Assembly: GCA_964545715.1 (NCBI GenBank)
Contig: CAZJHX010000199.1
Location: forward strand, 1-17,060
Length of the DNA stretch: 17,060 bases
Direction: 5' to 3'
DNA from: CAZJHX01 sp964545715
Lineage (GTDB): Bacteria; Myxococcota_A; UBA9042; GCA-2863065
Of this stretch, positions 1-7,496 are shown one piece after another. Position 1 is the stretch's first letter, and every line of letters begins with the position of its first letter. The translations under genes and the position numbers were made by a program. Under the pieces are notes generated by a model. That model was not told the DNA's origin. It searched no databases and saw nothing but the letters and a program-made list of their open reading frames with translations.

Positions 1-2096
1 TCGTCGTCGCAGTCGCGCGGTCCGCCGCCCTGACAGACGCCGGCGGCGCACAGCTCACCCTCGGTGCACGGCTTGCCGTCGTCGCACGGCGCCGCGTTGT
101 TGGTCGACACGCAGCCGGTCCCCGCAACGCAGCTGTCGTCGGTGCAGACATCGCCGTCGTCGCAGTCCGGCGCCTCGCCGCCCTGGCAGGACCCGTCGGC
201 GCACTTGTCGGCGGTCGTGCAGGGCTGGCCATCGTTGCAGGCGACCGTGTTGTTGTCGAAGACGCAGCCGGTGCCGATCACGCAGCTGTCCGTGGTGCAG
301 ACGTTGTTGTCGTCGCAGCTGGGCTCGGCGCCCGGTACGCACACGCCTGCGGAGCACACGTCCGCCGCGGTGCACGGCTCGCCGTCGTCACAGGGCAGGG
401 CGTTGGCCGGGTGGATGCAGCCCAGTCCAGGCGTGCAGGCGTCGTCGGTGCAGACGTTGTTGTCGTCGCAGTCGGTGGGACCGCCGCCGACGCAGGTCCC
501 GCCGACGCACGTGTCGTTGGCCGTGCAGGGTTCACCGTCGTCGCACGACGCCTCGTTGGGCACCGAGGTGCAGCCGGCGCCCGCCACGCAGGTGTCGGTC
601 GTGCACGGGTTGCCGTCATCGCATACGCGGGGAGCGCCCGGCTGGCACGCGCTGTTCGCACAGGCGTCGCCCTCCGTACATGCCTCCCCGTCATCGCACG
701 GCGCGTTGTTGGGGAAGTTGAGGCAACCCAGTCCAGGGAGGCAGCCGTCCGTGGTGCACAGGTTTCCGTCGTCGCAGTCGAACTCGCTGCCGCCGGTGCA
801 TACGCCGTCGGAGCAGCTTTCGCCCACGGTGCATTGCTCGCCGTCATCGCAGGACCCGTCCTGGGGAGCCGCAGTGCAGCCGCCACCGAAGACGCAGTCA
901 TTGCTGGTGCATGGATTGCCGTCATCGCAGTCCTGCAGGGTGCCGGCCTGGCAGGCACCGTCGGAGCAGGAGTCGTTGATGGAGCAGGGATCGCCGTCCT
1001 CACAAGAGCCCGGGCCGGGGGTGTGGGTGCAGCCGATGCCCGCCACACAGGTGTCGATCGTGCAGTCGTTGTCGTCATCGCAGTCGGGCACGCCGCTACC
1101 AACGCAGAAGCCGTTGATGCAGGTGGACGTGGCCGTGCATGGCTTGCCGTCGTCGCAGGCGCCGGTGTGGGGCGGATGAATGCAGCCCAGTCCGGGGACG
1201 CACGCGTCGGTTGTGCACGGGTCCGAGTCGTTGCACGGCGGGTCGGTGCCCGCCTGGCATGCGCCGTCCCCGCAGGCATCGCCGGATGTGCAGGGGTCGC
1301 CGTCGTCACAGGGATCGGCGTTGTTCGGGTTGTCGCAGCCGCCGCCGATCAAGCACACGTCATCGGTGCACGCGTTGCCGTCGACGCAGTCTTGCAGCAC
1401 GCCGGGGACGCACTCCTTGGCCACGCAGAGATCGCCTAATGTGCAGGAGTCGCCGTCGTCGCAGGACCCGCCGTACGCCAGGTGAACACACCCGAGCCCG
1501 GGCACACAGCCGTCGGTCGTGCACGGGTTGTCGTCGTCGCAGTCCGTCAGGCCCCCGGGCTGGCAGGTGCCGGAGACGCATGACTCATCGCCGGTACAGG
1601 GCTCGCCGTCTTCGCACGGACCATTGTGCGGTGTGTGCACGCAGCCCAGCGTCTCGTCGCAGGTGTCGGTGGTGCAGGCATCGGAGTCCGCGCAATCGAC
1701 GGGAGTGCCCGGCTCGCAGGCGCCGTGGTTACAGGTGTCACCAACCGTGCACGACGCGCCGTCATCGCACGGCGCCTCGTTGTCGGTGTGGGAGCAGCCG
1801 CCCCCGTCCAAACAGGCGTCGGTCGTGCACTGATTACCGTCATCGCAGTTCTGGGTGCTGGCACCCTGGCACTGGCCCGCGACGCACGCGTCGTCCTGGG
1901 TACATGGGTCGTCGTCGTCACAGACGCCGCCTGTCAGGGGCTGCGCCTGGCAGCCGAGCGCCGCGTCGCAGCTGTCGGTCGTGCACGGGTCGCCGTCATC
2001 GCACGTGCCCGCCTGTGGGAGGTGGAAGCAGCCGGTGGTCGGCAGGCAGTCATCGGTGGTGCAGTCGTGGCCGTCGTCGCAGGACGGAGCGGCGCA
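1..2096 (-). CDS. Cys-rich tandem-repeat extracellular protein, partial at both ends
   Basis: One minus-strand frame stays open for 698 codons and runs off the left edge. It consists of alternating six-cysteine units: A units (25 residues, pattern CDDGxPCTxxDxCxxGxCxxG) and B units (26 residues, pattern CDDGNxCTTDxCVxGxGC). I count 13 A units and 14 full B units plus a partial one, giving a 51-residue (153-bp) super-repeat. The CTxDxC core resembles the Dictyostelium repeat family (Dicty_CTDC) and similar Cys-rich repeats known from myxobacterial surface proteins. Every unit carries an Asp/Asn-rich loop, so calcium binding and disulfide bonding outside the cytoplasm are reasonable inferences. 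There is no signal peptide and no start codon: an in-frame TAG lies at 2099-2097, immediately before the first repeat residues. At that end two B units follow each other without an A unit. The 5' end is therefore lost at a junction, and the 3' end lies outside the window. Function is structural or adhesive at best guess. Confidence 0.85.
1..2096 (-). repeat. 153-bp super-repeat encoding alternating A/B Cys-rich units
   Basis: The DNA is a tandem array of about 13.5 diverged 153-bp units. Each encodes one A and one B six-cysteine module. Unit lengths are constant to the codon, so variation is by substitution and not by indel. The codon pairs for Cys-Asp-Asp-Gly read as GTC-GTC-GCA on the other strand, which leaves long antisense frames open and creates spurious plus-strand ORFs. 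Arrays of this type are prone to recombination and to short-read misassembly. Confidence 0.85.
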
Positions 2097-2841
2097 CTAC
2101 TCCAATCCGATGGAGCTTGTGATTTGGCGTCCGACCAACGACCTGGCGCCACTGACGACCTACACGGTGAGCGTCCATATGGACAACTCCTGGATCGACT
2201 ATTACACGCCGGACGTCGAGGGCACGTTTGACGTCGTGACGGCGGCCGGACCAGCGGCTGAGCTGCTGCCGCCCAAGATCCTCAGTGTGCAGCCCATCGT
2301 GCGTTTGCACGGCAGCTGCCGGGTTCCGGCGCTGCTCATTCGGCTGGAGAACGACGCTGCCGGGCAGCCCGACTCGCAGGTGACGCTGTCCTTGTCGGCT
2401 CCGCAGTCGGCGTCCCATGATTTTCACGACTTCGAGCCGTCCTCGTTCGCGAGCCTGGCGACGCCGCTGGGTTACGACCTGGAGTGGTTCGATCGAAGCG
2501 ACGAGTATTGCTTCACCATCGAGTCCTACAGCCTGGCGACCAAGAGTCACGCCAAGATCGAGCACTGCGAGCAGCACCTGCGCCACTTCATCGAGCCCAG
2601 CGACGTCGAGTGGTGCGACGACTTTCAGCCCACGCTGAACATCGACGTGGATGGCGCGGCCGCCGACGAGGACATCGCGCGGGCGATGGACTCTGCGCCT
2701 GACCTGGTCGCGGGAGAGGGTCGTGCGGCGGGTTGTGCGGTGAGCGCGCGGAGGCCGGGGGCTCCATGGTTCCTGGTGGTGATCATGGGCCTCATTTCCA
2801 TGCTGGGCATTCAGCGTCGAAGCCCTGTAAGAGCTCGTTGA
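2086..2841 (+). CDS. C-terminal part of a secreted/surface protein with Big_5-like segment and C-terminal sorting tail (5' truncated)
   Basis: Protein-like sequence starts abruptly at about 2086. The first usable start is ATG 2110, which would give 243 residues, but this is probably not the native N-terminus. The opening segment (ELVIWRPTNDLAPLTTYTVSV) matches the final strands of bacterial Ig-like Big_5 domains, whose first half is missing. A second domain of about 170 residues follows, with four cysteines and no family I recognise. The C-terminus has Gly-Cys (2731-2736), a Pro-Trp-Phe, a hydrophobic stretch of about 14 residues and Arg-Arg, the layout of MYXO-CTERM-type sorting signals. The same layout recurs in the gene at 11086-11895. 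No signal peptide or ribosome binding site can be seen, because the upstream DNA is the antisense Cys-rich repeat. The 3' end overlaps the convergent gene by 50 bp. Surface attachment is inferred from the tail; the biochemical role is unknown. Confidence 0.7.
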   Translation, partial: GAAHYSNPMELVIWRPTNDLAPLTTYTVSVHMDNSWIDYYTPDVEGTFDVVTAAGPAAELLPPKILSVQPIVRLHGSCRVPALLIRLENDAAGQPDSQVTLSLSAPQSASHDFHDFEPSSFASLATPLGYDLEWFDRSDEYCFTIESYSLATKSHAKIEHCEQHLRHFIEPSDVEWCDDFQPTLNIDVDGAAADEDIARAMDSAPDLVAGEGRAAGCAVSARRPGAPWFLVVIMGLISMLGIQRRSPVRAR

Positions 2842-3427
2842 AGCGGACCTCGTCCAAGTAGAGCCCTGTGTTGCAGTCGTCCGTTCCGCTCAGCGACTTG
2901 AATTCGATCCGCAGGTAGAAGTCGACGGAACCCGTGGCTTGGAGCACGTCCAGATAGGTCTGCGCGATGGGCGACGTGAGGGCCTCGGTGCACAGGAGGT
3001 CGGAGATGGCGAAGTTGTAGTGTCTCCAAGTGAAATAGTCGCCCTCGGGCGTGCCGCAGCCGGGATAGTTGAAGTTGATGCCGTTGGCGCACGGGTCAGC
3101 GGCAGCAAGCGTCGTGCACTCGCCTGAGTGGCAGACCAGGCGGGCGACCAGGAGGTCTCCCAGTATCTCGTTGGGCACGACCATGTCGATGGCGAAGGCC
3201 TCCTCCCAGCCGGCGGCTCCCTCAGCTTGTGACAGGTCGGCGAGCAGGTCGAATGAGATCGAGTAGTCATTGCCGGCCATGATCTGCATGGTCGAGCTGC
3301 GGGCCACGCCTGAAGGGTAGGGCTGGCCGCTTTCAGTCTCGCATTGCGGGGCGTCGCAGGTCGGATCGATCACGCTGCAAAGCCCGGGGCCCTCAGCTGC
3401 CTTGAGCGTCGACCAATGCCAGCGCAC
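2792..3427 (-). CDS. Hypothetical secreted protein, jelly-roll-like C-terminal body of a frame-disrupted lipoprotein gene
   Basis: The frame from GTG 3427 encodes 211 residues that read as a real folded extracytoplasmic domain: alternating hydrophobic strands (for example YSISFDLLADL), eight or more cysteines, and a final GLYLDEVRFNEL typical of beta-sandwich (lectin or carbohydrate-binding-like) domains. The GTG is probably not the true start. The frame is open to about 3500, adding FNTGTGAWSVEPAGDS upstream, and a lipoprotein N-terminus with its own ribosome binding site lies at 3660 in another frame. The natural product was therefore probably a lipoprotein of roughly 285 residues. The 3' end overlaps the convergent surface-protein gene by 50 bp. 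It lies downstream of the kinase gene on the same strand, separated by about 100 bp. I cannot name a function; a ligand- or glycan-binding role is only a guess from the fold pattern. Confidence 0.6.
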   Translation of the reverse strand: MRWHWSTLKAAEGPGLCSVIDPTCDAPQCETESGQPYPSGVARSSTMQIMAGNDYSISFDLLADLSQAEGAAGWEEAFAIDMVVPNEILGDLLVARLVCHSGECTTLAAADPCANGINFNYPGCGTPEGDYFTWRHYNFAISDLLCTEALTSPIAQTYLDVLQATGSVDFYLRIEFKSLSGTDDCNTGLYLDEVRFNELLQGFDAECPAWK

Positions 3428-3485
3428 CGAGTCGCCGGCCGGCTCGACGCTCCAGGCGCCTGTACCGGTGTTGAAGCTCCTCCCA

Positions 3486-3660
3486 GGCGACTGGCGTCAG
3501 TGGATCGCAGAACCCATCCAGCACGTAGGACAGGTAGCAGTACATTGTGGACGTCAGCGACATCCGGCTTGGCGACGACCTGCTGTCCATCGTCCGGCTC
3601 AGCCGAACAGCCGGTCAGACACCAGACCACGGCCGCAGCCCGCAAGGCGCGGTTGTGCAC
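3486..3660 (-). pseudogene. Lipoprotein signal peptide and N-terminus of the gene at 2792-3427, separated from it by frameshifts
   Basis: GTG 3660 begins MHNRALRAAAVVWCLTGCSAEPD, a short positively charged n-region, a hydrophobic core and the lipobox LTGC, so signal peptidase II processing and membrane anchoring are expected. A GGGAGG ribosome binding site sits at 3674-3669, eight bases upstream, and fixes this start. After about 40 residues the frame loses protein character. A second frame then reads YVLDGFCDPLTPVAWEE up to about 3488, and the third reads SFNTGTGAWSVEPAGD into the downstream body. At least two indels (near 3550 and within gggaggagc near 3487) are needed to join the parts. 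This is either a decayed gene or an error in the sequence. The placement of the first shift is uncertain. Confidence 0.55.
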
Positions 3661-3763
3661 GGTCTTGTCCTCCCAGCGTCCCGTCAACACGGTACCAGAT
3701 GGGTGGGCGTTCGACTCCGACTCGGCAAGCACCTGGATTGCGCAGCCACTGGCAGCGATTCGG

Positions 3764-6700
3764 TCAGAGTAGCGAGCGAACGCGTTCGGCCTCTGCCGTG
3801 CGCCCCAGAGAGGCGAGCTGCTCGGCCGCGATGTCGTATGCTGTCCGGGCGCGCTCGTGTTTCCCGGCCGCTGCCGCCAGAGCGCCTGCGTGCTCGGCGA
3901 CCATGGCAACGTCCTGCTCCACGAAGCCGGTGTCGGCAAGTCGCTGTTGGGTGGCGCCGATCTCCATGTCCCAGGTCTGCCAGTCGCCGGTGCCCGCGTA
4001 GCAGGCCAGCAGCTTTACGCCCACAGCGGCGACGAGCGGCAGGCGGCCCAGCTGCTCAAGCCGGGGCACGGTGCTCTCCAACAAGCGCCGGGCTTCGGCG
4101 AACCGCTCGCCGGCGATCAGCGTCAGCGCCAGGTTCAGCTCCACCCACGTCGCTTCGTCACCCACCGCGTCGTGCAGGGCCATGGACTCGCGATAGAAGG
4201 CCTCCGCCGCCTCCAGCTGTCCCGTGTGGCGCGCCAGCTCGCCCAGCTGGGCGACGCACTTGGCCTCCCCCGACCGGCTTCCCGCGCGACGGAAGCGGGC
4301 CTGTGATTTGGCGAGCACCTTCCGTGCGTTGGCCTCCGCGCCGGACTGCGTGATGAGATAGGACTGCAGCAGCAGAGCCAGCCCCGCCTGCTCGAGCTCG
4401 CCGGCCGCGTCCAGATCCTGCGCGGCCTGTGCACTGAGCTTCAGCGCCGCGTCGATGCGGCCCTGCTCCATCGCGATGGCGGCCAGCTCCCGCCGGCACT
4501 CGCCTATCGCCGCGCTCGGCCCACCGGCCTGACCGGCGCTCATCTCAGCCACCCGGACGGCCTCTACCAGAGCGGCGTCGGCGGTCTCCATGTCCCCACC
4601 CGCCCGGGCGCCGCAGCCCACCTCGAGCAGGCCGAACGGCAGCAGGTCGGTCCAGCCGTGGGTTCGAGCGGCGTCCGCCAGACGTCGGCCTGCGGACGTC
4701 ATGCCGCCGACGCCCCCCAATCGGCGAGCGACCCGGCACCGCAACAGCCAACCACGGCCCCAGCGCGGATCGTCGCCGGAGGCGCCAAGCCGCGTCAGCA
4801 CGTCGTCGCGCAGTGTCAGCAGCGTATCGACGTCGCGCAGGACGCCCGTGCGAAAGCTCTCCCAGGCGCCGTCCAGCAGCGGCTTCACCGCGTCATCCAG
4901 CCGCTCCGCCTCGACGAGGTGGCGGCCGCGACGCTCCAGCACGCTGCGACCGGTCCGGCGGTGCTGCATGTCGGCACACGCCCCATGCAGCTGCGTCCAG
5001 CGGCCGGTCTCCCGCGCACGGCGCAGCAGGCTCTCGCGCAGCATGGAGTGGACAAAGGCCCAGCCCAGCGACGCCCCGGTCAGCGTGGAGACCTGATCGT
5101 TGCCCGCAAGCAGGCGCGCCAAATTCAGGTCGACCAGCCGCTCAACCAGTCCAAAAGAGCCCTCGGCGCCGGCCCTGCGGCAAGCGCCCAGCCAGTCCGA
5201 CATAGACGGGCTGCCGCCGAGCACCGCAGCGACCTCCAGCGCCACACCCTCGGCCTCAGACCGGCCCTCGAGCGCCTTGTCGATGCCGGCCAGCCACACC
5301 TCGTGCAGGTCGTCGGGCAGCCGCGGCGCCTCGCCGTCAGCCAGCTGGAAGCCGCCGGGCCCCGGCACGAGCACGCGCCGCGCCACCCAATCTCCGACCA
5401 TCTGCACCGCGAAGAGCGGATTGCCGGCGGTGCGCTCTTCCACCTGCCGGGCCACATCGCCGTCGAGGCCGAGCAGGGTGCGAATGAGGGCGGGTCGGTG
5501 CTCCACGGGCAGCGCACCCACAGGAATGGTCACGGCCACCGGGCGCGCGCACAGCGCCGTGAGCATCGCCTGTTCCTCCGGCCGGGTGGCGATGGCGTCG
5601 TCCCGTACGGTCAAAACGACGAGCACCGGCTCGGGCCGTCGTGCCTGGCGATCCAGCAGCCGGGTGACGAAACCGAGCGTCCCCAGGCCCCATTGGGCGT
5701 CGTCCAGATGCAGGATGACGGGTCGCTTGGCGCAGCGGCGCTCCACGTATCGAATGATGGCCAGCTGGCGCTCTGCGGCGCTGCTGAAGTTCAGGGCGGC
5801 GTCCCCAGCGCCCTCCGCCGCCGCGGCGCCCGGGGAGATCAGCTCGGCCAGCGACAGCCACTCAGCGGGATCGGAGCCGCCGTGATGGCGAACGACGTCT
5901 TCCACGTGCCGGAGGATCTCGCGACGCTCGAGCCCGGTGGCACGGGCATCGCGCGCGACCATCTGCGCCAGACCATGGCTGGGGCCGGGCTGCGGGCCGT
6001 GAGTCGCCGTCATGATCTCCGCCACGCCAAGCTCGTGGGCGCGCTCTTTCAGCCAATGCGCCAGCCGTGTCTTGCCGCATCCCGAGGGGCCCTTGAGCAC
6101 CGCCAGGCGGGCTGACTCGTCCTCGCAGACCTCGTTCAACATTCGCCACAGCCCATCGCGGGCCTCTTTGCGGTCGACCACGGGCAGCACGCGCACGCCA
6201 TACAAAGCGAGCCCGACGCCGCGCAGCACGTTGGTGTCCGCGCCCGGCGTGACGTCGACCGGGCGCCAGTCGGCCGGGCAGTCCGGCACGGTGACCGGCA
6301 TGGGTGAGAAGGCGGGCGCCGCGTCGGCCGATTCGACCTCGTCCCAGGGCTGCGCGGGTTGCACCAGGGTGTCGCCGTCGTCGCTCGGCAGCGCCATCTC
6401 CAGTGTGGGATCGGTGCTGGTGGCGTGGGGCGGGGCCCGGGCCCCCCCGCCCCGGGGGGGGGGGGGGGGGGGGGCGGCCGCGGCGCGGGGGACAGCAAGC
6501 GGCGGTCGGGCGATGTCGGTCTCCACGTGCAGGCCCAGCGCATCGAGCGCCCACGCCGCGTCAGCCGCCCGCTGAAAGCGATGGGCGGGTGATTTGGCCA
6601 GAAGGCGGCACAGCCAGGCGTGGAAGCCCTCGGGAACAGGCGCGTCGACGGGTGGACCTGGTAGCGCATCCCCCAGGTGCGCGCTCAGCGTCTGCCACAC

Positions 6701-7375
6701 AGTTGTACGCTGGAAGGGCGCGGCACCATACGTCAGCGTCCAGGCCAGGCAGCCCAGCCCGTACAGGTCGGTCCAGGGCCCGAAGAGCCGCCACCGGCCT
6801 TCGATCTGCTCGGGCGCCATGAAGTTCGGCGTGCCGGTCATGCTGCCTTCGTCGCGCTCGGGCGACTCCCGGTCCAGCGCGTGTGAGACGCCGAAGTCGG
6901 TGAGCTTGACCTGATCGTCGCTGACCAGAACGTTGGCCGGCTTCAGGTCCAGGTGGATGACTCCGCGCGCATGCGCGTGCGCCAGCGCGGCCAGCAGACT
7001 GCGCAGCACGTGACGCAGCGCGGGCCACCCCAGCACCCGACGAGAGAGGTCGCGACCTGCGACGAGCTCCATGACCAGAAACGGGCTGCCCGCCTCAAAA
7101 TGTCCCGCGGCGGCGTCCGCGTCATCGATGCGGCCCAGATCGTACACTTGAACCACGCAGTGATGGTCCAGCGACCCGACGGCGCGAACCTCCGCGCGAA
7201 AGATCCACTGAAACGCCGCCTCGCGCGCCAGTGGTGTGGTGAGGACCTTGAGCGCTACAGGCACCTGCTGCTCGCGATGCACCGCCTCCCAGACCTCTCC
7301 CGTCGCGCCCTGGCCGAGGCGCCGCAGAAGTCGGAAGGGGCCGACATCGAAGGATGTGATGGCTGAGTCGATCAC
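3764..7375 (-). CDS. Serine/threonine protein kinase fused to AAA-type ATPase and TPR domains (PknK-like architecture)
   Basis: This 1203-residue cytoplasmic regulator has a Hanks-type kinase at residues 13-285: Gly loop GQGATGEVWEA (21-31), VALK lysine 43, catalytic loop HLDLKPAN (141-148), DFG (160-162) and MAPEQ (186-190). The usual HRD arginine is Leu142, so this is a non-RD kinase. A Pro/Gly-rich low-complexity linker spans about 290-345. An AAA_16-like ATPase follows, with Walker A GPSGCGKT (429-436) and Walker B VILHLDDAQW (553-562). The rest, from about 880 to 1203, is helical TPR-like repeats that probably bind partners. No transmembrane segment is visible. The known analogue is the kinase-ATPase-TPR class abundant in myxobacteria, which couples phosphorylation to NTP-dependent signalling; the substrate here is unknown. 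The start is GTG 7375, with a promoter only 8 nt upstream and no ribosome binding site. A 21-bp homopolymer lies in the linker. An MDR oxidoreductase gene is divergent to it. Confidence 0.97.
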   Translation of the reverse strand: MIDSAITSFDVGPFRLLRRLGQGATGEVWEAVHREQQVPVALKVLTTPLAREAAFQWIFRAEVRAVGSLDHHCVVQVYDLGRIDDADAAAGHFEAGSPFLVMELVAGRDLSRRVLGWPALRHVLRSLLAALAHAHARGVIHLDLKPANVLVSDDQVKLTDFGVSHALDRESPERDEGSMTGTPNFMAPEQIEGRWRLFGPWTDLYGLGCLAWTLTYGAAPFQRTTVWQTLSAHLGDALPGPPVDAPVPEGFHAWLCRLLAKSPAHRFQRAADAAWALDALGLHVETDIARPPLAVPRAAAAPPPPPPRGGGARAPPHATSTDPTLEMALPSDDGDTLVQPAQPWDEVESADAAPAFSPMPVTVPDCPADWRPVDVTPGADTNVLRGVGLALYGVRVLPVVDRKEARDGLWRMLNEVCEDESARLAVLKGPSGCGKTRLAHWLKERAHELGVAEIMTATHGPQPGPSHGLAQMVARDARATGLERREILRHVEDVVRHHGGSDPAEWLSLAELISPGAAAAEGAGDAALNFSSAAERQLAIIRYVERRCAKRPVILHLDDAQWGLGTLGFVTRLLDRQARRPEPVLVVLTVRDDAIATRPEEQAMLTALCARPVAVTIPVGALPVEHRPALIRTLLGLDGDVARQVEERTAGNPLFAVQMVGDWVARRVLVPGPGGFQLADGEAPRLPDDLHEVWLAGIDKALEGRSEAEGVALEVAAVLGGSPSMSDWLGACRRAGAEGSFGLVERLVDLNLARLLAGNDQVSTLTGASLGWAFVHSMLRESLLRRARETGRWTQLHGACADMQHRRTGRSVLERRGRHLVEAERLDDAVKPLLDGAWESFRTGVLRDVDTLLTLRDDVLTRLGASGDDPRWGRGWLLRCRVARRLGGVGGMTSAGRRLADAARTHGWTDLLPFGLLEVGCGARAGGDMETADAALVEAVRVAEMSAGQAGGPSAAIGECRRELAAIAMEQGRIDAALKLSAQAAQDLDAAGELEQAGLALLLQSYLITQSGAEANARKVLAKSQARFRRAGSRSGEAKCVAQLGELARHTGQLEAAEAFYRESMALHDAVGDEATWVELNLALTLIAGERFAEARRLLESTVPRLEQLGRLPLVAAVGVKLLACYAGTGDWQTWDMEIGATQQRLADTGFVEQDVAMVAEHAGALAAAAGKHERARTAYDIAAEQLASLGRTAEAERVRSLL
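6454..6474 (+). repeat. 21-bp poly-G homopolymer within the kinase gene
   Basis: Twenty-one consecutive G residues on the plus strand (C on the coding strand) encode the Pro-rich part of the kinase-ATPase linker. A C-rich run (6442-6453, interrupted by one G) lies directly beside it, so the two could pair as a hairpin. The gene stays in frame as written. Tracts of this length are prone to polymerase slippage and to sequencing error. Confidence 0.95.
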
Positions 7376-7383
7376 GCCTGGCT

Positions 7384-7412
7384 AGTATCGTCGGAAAGCC
7401 TACGGGTCACAA
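7384..7412 (-). promoter_or_regulatory. Candidate promoter of the kinase gene, nearly leaderless
   Basis: On the minus strand TTGTGA (7412-7407) and GATACT (7389-7384) are separated by 17 bp, good matches to sigma70-type -35 and -10 elements. The GTG start is only 8 nt after the -10 hexamer, so transcription would begin at or within a few bases of the start codon. No Shine-Dalgarno sequence is present, which agrees with a leaderless mRNA. The imperfect dyad GGTCA-CAAT-TGACC (7405-7418) overlaps the -35 element and could be an operator. Confidence 0.5.
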
Positions 7413-7496
7413 TTGACCAACCACATGCTTGTCGGGCCGGCCGCCGCCGGGTAGATCGCTGGGCATGGTGTTGTTCAATGTCGCCGGCTCCGCTGT

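Noticed and set aside
64..2090. Long plus-strand open frames rich in Ser, Gln and Pro over the left region
   Set aside because: They are the antisense of the Cys-rich repeats; the residue periodicity and family match belong to the minus strand only.
1..2096. Possible CRISPR or non-coding tandem array
   Set aside because: The repeats are whole-codon units of a continuous protein frame with conserved cysteines and no identical repeat-spacer pattern.
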